From assembly GCA_024509875.1 (NCBI GenBank), contig JAMPIV010012275.1, forward strand, positions 60,420 to 124,419: a stretch of 64,000 nucleotides of DNA, read 5' to 3'. Positions 56,446 to 64,000 of the stretch are shown piece after piece (positions within the stretch are counted from its first letter, which is position 1; each line of letters begins with the position of its first letter). Both the position numbers and the translations under genes were made by a program. The notes beneath the pieces were generated by a model. It saw only the letters and a program-made list of their open reading frames with translations. It ran no database searches and was not told where the DNA came from. This DNA is from Oreohelix idahoensis (Eukaryota > Mollusca > Gastropoda > Stylommatophora > Oreohelicidae).

Positions 56446-57606
56446 TAATATTGTGGCTTTTCAGGATGTATGTTATATTGTTAATGCTCAGAGAAGAAAT
56501 ATCTATATTGCAATATGCTGCACCCATAAAGAGTTGATTTTGGACAGTTTTAAGTGATCTTTTTCAGAACTTATGGTGATCTATACTAGGTATTTGTTAA
56601 TCTAAAATTCTTACATAATTATATACAGTTAACTAAAGTTCATGACTTGTAATAAACTCAGTGTTTACAAGGCACCAAAGAATATTAAAACAATTGACTC
56701 AAATGTAAATGTTGGTGAAAAGCAGGAATTGAGTTGTAGGTGTTTTTATTTTTATTTTACTGATCACATATTGAAGGTTAGGAGGTTTCACCAAATCCTA
56801 GAAAGTTAGTGGGCATTGGGGCAACTGCCTATATAAAACATCTTTAAAACATTGTGACTTGACAAGAGGCAAGATTGAGGTGCTTTACCCTCTCCCCACT
56901 GCTATTCGGGTTAGACTTGTCAGTCAAGGGTTAATGGAGATTCTTACCATATACCATAGTAACTTTAAATGTTAGGATGATGTTGCAGGATGGAAAATTG
57001 TTTTTTAAAAAAATTGAGGGAAAAAAATAGGATGTAAATGTATTAGGATTATATGAAATGTGATATACTAAAGCAGATCAATTTTATTGTGACAATAAAT
57101 AAACAAGAAAGAAGGATCAGTTAAATATCATATTAGTTAACTTAAATGGTTGATTGGTTCTAATTTCATACAACTATACACACCACCAGTGGGTAATAAA
57201 GAAAATCATGTGCACATTCTATAATGAATGTGATGTGGCTATGCCCAGTGCAGATCTCATGAGACAGCTTTGCGTTTGAAGCCCATGGGAAAGTTAGTAA
57301 TGAAAAAAGTGGAAGTAGTGACAAGGCAAAGACAAAAGTTAAAGATGTGGAAAACATGTAGTATGCAAGAACACACCAAATGATAACAGGGAAACACAAG
57401 GTTTCTAACTATGCAAAGTGTTGTGTAACCCTGACAGCTTATATTTTATGATTCTGTTAAGACAGGCTGACATACAGATTCACACAATATAGATTGAGGG
57501 AATAAATCAAGCCAGGACAATCCAAGGTTTAATTTGACATAATAAATCCAACAGAAAATATTTTCAGAGCATTTCAGGCATTACTTCTGATATCATATAT
57601 CCAGTA
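56446..57606 (+). other. host intron, paralogous to 20725-21690
   Basis: Directly continues the intron broken at 31577 (ATATTGTGGCTTTTCAGGATG). About 500 bp align with the intron after the exon at 19814 (shared GACTTGTA, AATATTAAAACAA, GAAAAGCAGGA, ACATCTTTAAAAC, GACTTGACA and GGAGATTCTTACCA). Beyond about 56960 I see nothing recognisable. Confidence 0.7.
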
Positions 57607-58068
57607 TCATCTTTCATAACCCAAGTTACTTGTACTGCACATATTTCCATTATTGTGCCCACTTTTATAAACAGCAGTTACATTGTTACAGCCTGAAATT
57701 TGACTAATTATCCACTGATAAATGAGAGGCCCAGCCTGCTTTGGGTTTTCACAGTCTTGAATGTTATTAATAAAGTACCTGCTGCAGTATGCCCAATAAT
57801 AATGGGTAGCATATGGCACAACCCACTTCTGTCAACGAAAAAACTGTTTAGATGTCGGGAACCTTGAGTTGACTGCTGCCTTTATTAGATCATAAATGTG
57901 TCTGAAGGCGAACGAGGACTTAATAAAGTACGTACATCTAGTCTCTATCGACTTGGCCAACTTTGAGTCTCCCTCCGACATCACACTTTTCGCTCTGACA
58001 TCCTTTACAATGCTTTTTACTTCTTTTATAAAGCCTGCGCAACAATAATTTGAAGGAACCTCTGTCAC
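57607..58068 (-). pseudogene. unrecognised minus-strand reading frame with one stop
   Basis: Two stretches in the same frame, separated by one TGA at 57829-57831: VKSIVKDVRAKSVMSEGDSK and FRHIYDLIKAAVNSRFPTSK; then WVVPYATHYYWAYCSRYFIN and GPLIYQWIISQISGCNNVTA. Several cysteines and no low-complexity bias suggest genuine coding origin. I recognise no family. GTTTTTTCGTTGACAG just before the second part could be a splice acceptor, so this might be one or two exons of a minus-strand gene. Neither part begins with ATG. Confidence 0.25.
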
Positions 58069-58171
58069 CCGATTTCTTCAATGATCATGCACCGCTTACA
58101 ACACAAGGCACCTTTTGATAAGTGAAAACCCATTAAAAGACAATGCTTATAATCAAATCAGCTAATAAGCC

Positions 58172-58673
58172 TTGAAAACTACGCCGATATCAGAGATGCA
58201 GAATGCTGCTAGATTACAGACATTGTCCTATAGAAGAGATACAAAAAGCATGATCCAGGTTGAACAGTACAACAGTATGCCAATGAAGCCAATGAAGGCA
58301 AGACTTGATGATCTGGCACTGGGATGTCTAAAATGTAGCATCAGGGAAAAAGACTTAAAAGACAGCATCAAGAAGACCTATCCATGAAGACAACACCACT
58401 GAAGCCCACCCTGTACCACTGAAACAGGCCAGCAGTACCCTCCAAATTAATACATCAAACAGTGGTCTCACAATTGGATAAGTTCTTCTTTATTGGTCCT
58501 GAAAAGGACGCTGGTTGCTTTGTGTCCATTTACAGCAAAGCTGCGATATTTGCGCCTTTCAGCCGACACATCCGACTTCAGTATGGCATTTTTTTTTTAT
58601 ATGTATAATGATCTGCAAAAATTAACTGCAGCATTGGGTATGATCAAAGAAATCTATCCTGAACAATCATAGA
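58172..58673 (+). pseudogene. LINE fragment upstream of the Tc1 insertion
   Basis: 58195-58380 reads MQNAARLQTLSYRRDTKSMI, QVEQYNSMPMKPMKARLDDL, resembling the RT-to-RNase H linker of non-LTR elements (ARL..LS.RRD.KS). 58620-58672 reads LQKLTAALGMIKEIYPEQS, expected just before the RNase H start. Between them, about 58485-58610, lies a foreign-looking piece with a histone-type hairpin. The LINE resumes at 60212. Confidence 0.6.
58490..58512 (-). terminator. histone mRNA 3' stem-loop-like hairpin
   Basis: On the minus strand GTCCT-TTTC-AGGAC (58509-58496) is followed by CAATAAAGAAGAAC, a purine-rich downstream element. This fits the metazoan replication-dependent histone 3'-end pattern (6-bp stem, 4-nt TTTC-type loop) except for one lost base pair. 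The preceding minus-strand sequence does not translate into any histone I recognise, so it may be a dispersed 3' fragment or a coincidence. Confidence 0.35.
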
Positions 58674-60211
58674 TATACTGTTCAAAAAAGAAACGCACAG
58701 CTACTGAAGGCACACACATAGCCATAATTTTGACATTCAAAAACTTTTTTAATTTAATGAGTTAATTGTTCAAATTGCACACAAGAATACCTTAGTGTTC
58801 AACCAATCAATTGACAGTTATTTTGCATCTGGGTCACGAGAGTTTTTTTGGCGTACGGGCTTTCCCGTTAGTATGGTGTTTGGCCTCCTCTTGCATCGAT
58901 CAGCGACTGGCATCTCCTGGGCATGGATGCGATCAGACATCTGATGTGGGCCTGTGGGATGGCTGCCCACTCTTCCTGGAGTGCCTGAAACAGATCATGA
59001 CGATTGGCTGGAGCAACGTCTCGGCGACAAACACGTCTATGCAGCTCATCCTACAGGTGCTCAATCAGACTCATGTCTGGAGACAGGGATGGCCAGGGAA
59101 GGGTGAGAATGTTGTTGGCAGTCAGGAACTGCATGGTCAACCATGCATAATGGGGTCTGGCGTTGTCCTGTTGAAACACAGACATTTGGGCAGCCAAAAG
59201 TGGAAGGACATGGGGTCGAAGAATTTCATTGATGTATTGTTCCGCATTCAAGCCTCCTTCAATGTGCACCAATTGACTCCTTCCATTGTAACAGATCATT
59301 CCCCACAGCATTGCACCTCCACCACTGTGCAGCGGAGCTTCATCAATGCAATTTTGGGCAAAACAATCATTTCGCCTATGGTAGACCCTATGCCATCTAT
59401 CATGACGCTGCAACAAAAAGAAAGATTCGTCACTAAACCAGACACGTCTCCATTGATTGTCAGCTGCCCAGGGACGATGCTGGTTGGCCCAAAGAAGTCG
59501 ATTTTGGCAATGGCGGCGCATAAGGACAGGTCCTCGGTGAGGTCGTTGTGCCCAAAGTCCAGCGCCATGCAATCTATTCTGGACAGTTTGATCAGAAACA
59601 TGACGTCCTGCAGGCAATGACTGGGCAGTTGAGGAAGCTGTTGTAAACTTGTCTCTGAGGTGACAAAGCTGAATAAAGCGATCCTCCGCTGCTGTTGTCA
59701 CTCTGGGTTGTCCACTGCAATGCCGGTCTTCAACTGAGCCACTGGCTTGGAACTGGTGCCAAAGTCGACTGATGGTACTCTGATGCACGTTTAGATGCCT
59801 GGCAACCTGACTTTGACTTTCGCCTGCATGCAGTCAGCCAATAGCAATGTTCCTTAAATTTATCGATAGAGACGCCATAAATGTCTTCTTGAAAATGAAC
59901 TGAATTTTTTGTGTGTAGCGTGATACATTTATAGGGTTTCAGTTGCGTAGTCAGTGAATAGTGTTCACCCCAAATTTTGTTGCTTTCACGTGCGCGCAAC
60001 ACGAGCTGTGGTCAAAAATTGTGTCATAAACACTATTGACCACTGCGTTGTAACGACTACAAAAATGAATGCAATTCAGGTCAACACCTGCATTTGACAC
60101 TGTAAAGAACATTTGAGGCTGGTTTTTATATACCCTAGCACCAAATTTTACTTGCAAACTCATAAAAACACGCCCTCGGATTGCTGATCGTTTCTAATTT
60201 TGAACAGTATA
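58674..60211 (-). mobile_element. Tc1-like DNA transposon
   Basis: TA-flanked ends TACTGTTCAAAAAAGAAACG (58676) and, reversed, TACTGTTCAAAATTAGAAACG (from 60210) form imperfect inverted repeats of about 25 bp. A single transposase gene occupies the minus strand. Base composition is visibly richer in G and C than the surrounding DNA, as expected for a mobile element from a different source. It splits a LINE RNase H region at a TA. Confidence 0.92.
58868..59878 (-). pseudogene. Tc1-family transposase with two stop codons
   Basis: From ATG 59878 (MASLSINLRNIAIG) to TAA 58868-58870, 337 codons, the usual Tc1 length. An N-terminal paired-type helix-turn-helix (SQSQVARHLNVHQSTISRLW) is followed by a second helical region, then the catalytic triad: VWFSDES, VFQQDNARPH and LSPDMSLIEHL. 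There are 34 residues between the second D and the E, so it is DD34E. The frame is otherwise uninterrupted but has TGA at codon 15 (59834-59836) and TAG at codon 276 (59051-59053), the latter replacing the tryptophan usual after IEHL. The end reads LIDARGGQTPY. Only two lesions indicate recent inactivation. Confidence 0.93.
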
Positions 60212-60955
60212 CATGCCTACATGTATCAGCAACAAATGTCATTAAGAATGGAGGCCCCGATATCTTCATCTCATGTCCTGACAACTACTATGAGACTAGG
60301 CACATTCCCACTGGTAAATTCTGTTCCAACCATACAGCTGAGGTTCAAGCTCTAGAGCAAGCTGCAAATATGATTTATAACACCAACTCTGACTGCCACC
60401 AGGTAGTCATCCTCACAGATGCACTGTCTGTACTGCAAGTTCTCAAGGATGGTAAAATCCTGCATCTGAGAAATGAACTAAGCAAGGTAGCTGCCAAAAA
60501 AGTGAACCATACTTCAGTGCGTATCATCCCATTGTGGTGTACGTGGAAATGAAAAGGCAGATAAACTTGCCAAAAATGGAGGAGAATGAACAAGAAGATA
60601 ATGAAATCACATACTTTGAGAAAAATAGAGCTATTCAGGCTATCAGAAGAGAACAGAATCAACCCATTGACGACTACCACACTCTTGACTGGCAGGGACA
60701 GATCACCATTTTTCGCCTCAGGACAGGGCATAACAAACTGAATAAACACATGCACAAGCTAAGATTGTCTGCTTCACCACCATGCACATGTGGATTAAAT
60801 GAACAAACTGCTGAGCATGTTCTACAGGATTGTCCTCTGTATGACCAGTTAAGAAAGATATACTGGCCCAATGACTCAACACTAAATTCAAAGCTGTATG
60901 GAGCTAAAGAGGAACTCCAGACAATGGTGAATTCATCATTAGAACTCATCTGACA
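60212..60955 (+). pseudogene. LINE RNase H domain and C-terminal zinc-finger region
   Basis: Plus strand: ATNVIKNGGPDIFISCPDNY, SNHTAEVQALEQAANMIYNT and VVILTDALSVLQVLKDGK, then after a one- or two-base loss at about 60525, HCGVRGNEKADKLAKNGG, the RNase H catalytic end. It is followed by TIFRLRTGHNKLNKHMHKL and a CCHC-like motif (CTCGLNEQTAEHVLQDCPLY), typical of RNase H-bearing non-LTR elements, ending LELI at 60952. The start of the RNase H domain was broken by the Tc1-like insertion. Confidence 0.85.
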
Positions 60956-61591
60956 GTGTAAACATCAAAGATGTGCTTGCAAGAAGAAGACAAAGAAATC
61001 AAGGGCCTAAAAAATGTCAAGCTATATTTAGCTATAATTGAATTAGAAAAGGAAATGAGTTCATTTCTGTCTCCATTTCCCTTCTCTGTTTTTTTTTCCT
61101 CTACCTCTCTTATGTCCTAAACATATCACCATTTTTGCAGTGTTGTTTTTTTCTGTGTCTCTCTTCCTTGCCAGCTTGTTACATTTCCATTACTTAAGAA
61201 ATTCAATTTGATTATTTACATCAACTGTGAAGACAAACCTTGGCAATGGCTAAACAAAATTCTGACCTCAGTGATGCTAGACCATGTAAAAGAAGCTTTA
61301 AATAAACAAACTAATGGAAGAACAAACACATTTTGAACAGCAAAATCATAAGCAGATCAGGTAGCAAGACTCAGAATCATCAATGTCAGTCACTGTTATA
61401 CATCAACTTTGTGGACACTGAGAATTTATTTCCAGGTTTTTACAGAAGTCTTTGTTGTGTATACAAACATATGTCAAACACTTCAGTTTGTTGTTAGTCT
61501 CAAAATTGAATCTTGTGATAACAGTATTGATTGGTAGTGATTGTAAAAAACCCTTTACATAACCTATGATTTTGTATTGCATGTCATCCAG
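60956..61591. other. no gene seen (intron)
   Basis: AT-rich sequence after the LINE end. It leads into the acceptor ATGTCATCCAG at 61581-61591. Confidence 0.5.
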
Positions 61592-61712
61592 GAGTGTTAT
61601 TGGAATGGCTTCTCTAAAGATTCAGACATCAATTCCCAGACAGTTGCAGGCATTAGCAGGAAGAGATTAGGAGAGCATAAAGTAAAACAGTCAGATATAT
61701 GGAGAAATGAAG
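61592..61712 (+). CDS. candidate host exon (121 nt)
   Basis: Acceptor ending CCAG at 61591 and donor GTACAC at 61713. Reading in phase 0 gives ECYWNGFSKDSDINSQTVAG then ISRKRLGEHKVKQSDIWRNE, open throughout, ending phase 1. Entry phase and exit phase equal those of the mini-exon at 933-960, so it could splice after the 69-nt exons. Polar, charged composition; no domain recognised. Confidence 0.35.
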
Positions 61713-62214
61713 GTACACATGTAAATAAGCTTCTTTTTTAAGCAATGGAGCATCTCAGTTGAGGCTGAATGCTGGTGCATATAATGTAGGCTTGTGTGCT
61801 GTTTTTATTGTGTTACTTCAAGATGTTTGCCACCCCATGGATCTTCTGGATCTTTCTGTAACACTGTTTTCTTCTATAGCTAATTTATTGGAGGAGGGTT
61901 TAAAAGGTAGTCATGGTGAAATCAAGCATTAAGAGATCTTATAGCTTAAACTACCACATACAAAATATTGATACTGACATCTTTGATACACTTGTCTGTA
62001 ATCTAGCATGACCTGTAGTTAAAGTGGGAATAGTAGCACATTCAATAAGACACATGTTACCAGCCTAGCTGTTGTCTGGAGACATGGTCTGTGGAAAGGG
62101 GTAGCTAAGTGCAGAACCTGTTTTACAACTATCAGTAAAAGAATGTTTCATACATTTATTTCCTCATGAATGAAGGATTGTACCTTCTATGCTTCTTAAG
62201 AAGCATGGGACAAT
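61713..62214. other. no gene seen
   Basis: AT-rich, intron-like sequence up to the start of the repeat copy at 62215. Confidence 0.4.
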
Positions 62215-64000
62215 CACAGCATTTGTGGTGATGAATTCTCAAGTGGGCTGTTTTACATGATGAGATTGCAAGCCCTTAGTCACATCTGAAGCTGTGCCAT
62301 TTTTGAAGCAGTTGTCCTCATCTTTTGCCTTCTTATAGAACCCCTGAAACTGCATAGATTTTTACCCATAGTGGCAGGTTACAATGGAAGATGGACTGAT
62401 AGAATAAGTGAACATAGAAATAAGTACAAAACTGCACAAGATGATCTCACTGAAGGCTGGCTCAAGTAAAAACTACAGAAAATGTTAAATATAAGTTTTA
62501 CAGGAAGAAAAGAACACAATGAGAATCACTGGCATATTTATAGGGATACTGGAAATTAACTGTCTCTTAGCAGGTTGAGAATCCTCTGAGTAGTGTAAGA
62601 GCTAATAGGTATCCAGGCCACTGTTTCTTATGGTACTTAATTATTGGAAAGAACCCCGGTTGATGAAATACAAACATGTATTAGACATCACAGTAACATC
62701 AAAGAAAAGTCAATAACACTAATCTTGATTTCAGAGAAAAATTACAATGAACCTTTACTGGTGAAAACAAACTGTCATTTGTATACGGTTCAATCTTGTC
62801 TACACAGTTACTGAAAGTTCATCGTTAGGACTTTTAAGTAATTGATTTAAGTTCAGTGGTTCTACAAAAGTTTGATTTTTTTATCATTAGGACTTTTATG
62901 AAGTTGTTAGTTCATGGTGATTTTACCTACAGTAGCTAGATTCCAGACTGCAATCACAGTCACTCCTGATTTATCCAGGTGTAGGAAAAGGTTGTGTGGT
63001 GTGAATAGAACTATCTCAGGGTTCCAAAGCTTTCTTTCCCTGATCTAAGTTTCTTGTCATCGATGAAAATGGAAGCTCTTCGCATAGACTACCCTAAAGA
63101 ATAACTTGGTTGTACTTTGTTGCTAACAAAACAAGATTTTGGCAAAGGTGAGCCTTTGAAACTACCTGTGCTAGGTCTATGAAATGAGTTCTCTTGTGAC
63201 CAAAGTTTTTGATTGCAGTGTCTGGGCCTAGTGAGCTCTAGGGTTAAATACCAAAAATCTCATTTTCAGCTGACACATTAATGGGACCACAAACCATTTA
63301 TCCTAAACAATTTCTCATCTGAAATTAATGAAATCCTGAACACTCTTCCCTTGAAAGAGTGTCAGGGAAATATATTTTCTTTACCATGGTTTAAGAGCAT
63401 GAAACCTAATTATAATCACTACTACTGCGAAGTAGCCACCCTATCAATTACATCCCATTTATGTTAGCTGCTCAGCAACTACCTGTTCTATTCAAGCCAG
63501 GTCAACTACTTTTGCTGTGGCAGAAATATCCACTGGTGTTGTAATAGAAAAGAGGGAAGTTTGAACTACTTTATGTGAATTAATCTTTATTCATTGGGCT
63601 AAAAGAATTTTACAGATTTCATGCAAAGTACCATCCATGTGTGGATTTTCATTGTTTTTTTAATAGTTAAACAGCGTCAAATTATCCTTTAATTTGTGAT
63701 AGAGGTGATTTATTTCTTTATTTTCTGACAACTTAGTCAGGAGTAATTAAACATTCTCGCCTCGTAATAGATCTGTGCAGCATGCCTCATTAAATTAAGG
63801 AAGTCAATTTTTGAGCTTGACATAACAAGAACAGAAAGGCTTTGTCATAATTCATGAGAGAAAACATTGTTTAGTCACCAGATGTTTGTATTATAAAGGG
63901 TTTTTTATTTATTTTTTTATGTGACAGTAGATTGTGATTGAGATTGTCATACTTGAATAATTAGATAGGATATTGTTTAGTCATCAGATATGAGTATTTT
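62215..64000 (+). repeat. direct copy of the 1-3.5 kb repeat unit, head-to-tail junction
   Basis: 62217-62425 matches 2860-3070. 62427-62545 is the reverse of 3460-3573 and 62570-62660 the reverse of 3085-3215. From 62690 the sequence restarts with a match to about 1157-2715 up to the window end. The unit end therefore joins the unit start, implying tandem repeats of roughly 2.5 kb that continue past the window. This copy lacks the MITE, the TAAG-tailed LINE and the gypsy element, so it records the pre-insertion state. Confidence 0.85.

Noticed and set aside
58811..59620. 269-codon plus frame
   Set aside because: It is antisense to the Tc1 transposase, whose DD34E motifs and length identify the real coding strand.
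1..64000. tRNA, rRNA, or bacterial-type operons and promoters
   Set aside because: I found no cloverleaf or rRNA-like sequence, and the splice signals and transposons show a eukaryotic nuclear context.

Overview
The window is AT-rich animal nuclear DNA, not prokaryotic. The signs are GT-AG bounded mini-exons in long introns, many LINE, Ty3/gypsy, Tc1/mariner and piggyBac-type remnants, minisatellites, and one large satellite array. The mix suggests a marine invertebrate, perhaps a mollusc or other lophotrochozoan; that is inference and the species cannot be fixed from this sequence. No complete host gene is visible. What remains of a host locus is a set of 69-121 nt candidate exons on the + strand (278-353, 933-960, 19814-19882, 30980-31048, 31475-31543, 61592-61712). 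Three of them (19814, 30980, 31475) are paralogous to each other, and their introns are duplicated too.

Layout. 1-1045: two candidate exons and a 94-bp tandem repeat that multiplies a splice acceptor. 1046-14341: a large inverted repeat; its left arm carries a TTAA-flanked MITE and its right arm a 9-kb Gmr1-like gypsy element (4883-13853). 14342 to about 18400: a 5'-LTR, leader and gag fragment of a second gypsy element (minus strand). 19814-31577: duplicated host exon/intron units filled with LINE fragments, a second TTAA MITE, a fold-back palindrome split by a LINE, two LINE-derived minisatellites and a pogo/Tigger-like remnant. 31578-56445: a 24.9-kb piggyBac-type element with TTAA target duplications. 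It has a broken transposase at its right end and about 32 copies of a 395-bp satellite monomer inside, and that array is itself interrupted by two gypsy elements (33458-39064 and 46485-51196). 56446-64000: the interrupted host intron resumes, then come an unrecognised minus-strand reading frame, a LINE split by a Tc1-like element, one more candidate exon, and a direct copy of the repeat unit seen at 1-4.9 kb.

The most notable features are: (1) the piggyBac element whose 3' non-coding region appears to have expanded into a partly two-monomer (790-bp) higher-order satellite, with a satellite patch lying inside the transposase gene; (2) two Ty3/gypsy elements in which integrase lies upstream of reverse transcriptase (Ty1/copia-like order, as in the Gmr1 group); (3) a gag-only gypsy element ending in inverted rather than direct LTR ends, yet flanked by a 5-bp target duplication; (4) paralogous empty sites within the same window, which prove several insertions and give their relative order.

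Every transposase here is disrupted. The reverse transcriptase-RNase H reading frames at 9558-11396 and 35603-37738 are open, but both lack an intact integrase catalytic core, so neither looks autonomous. Most of the remaining short open frames lie in satellites, LTRs or introns and are not treated as genes.
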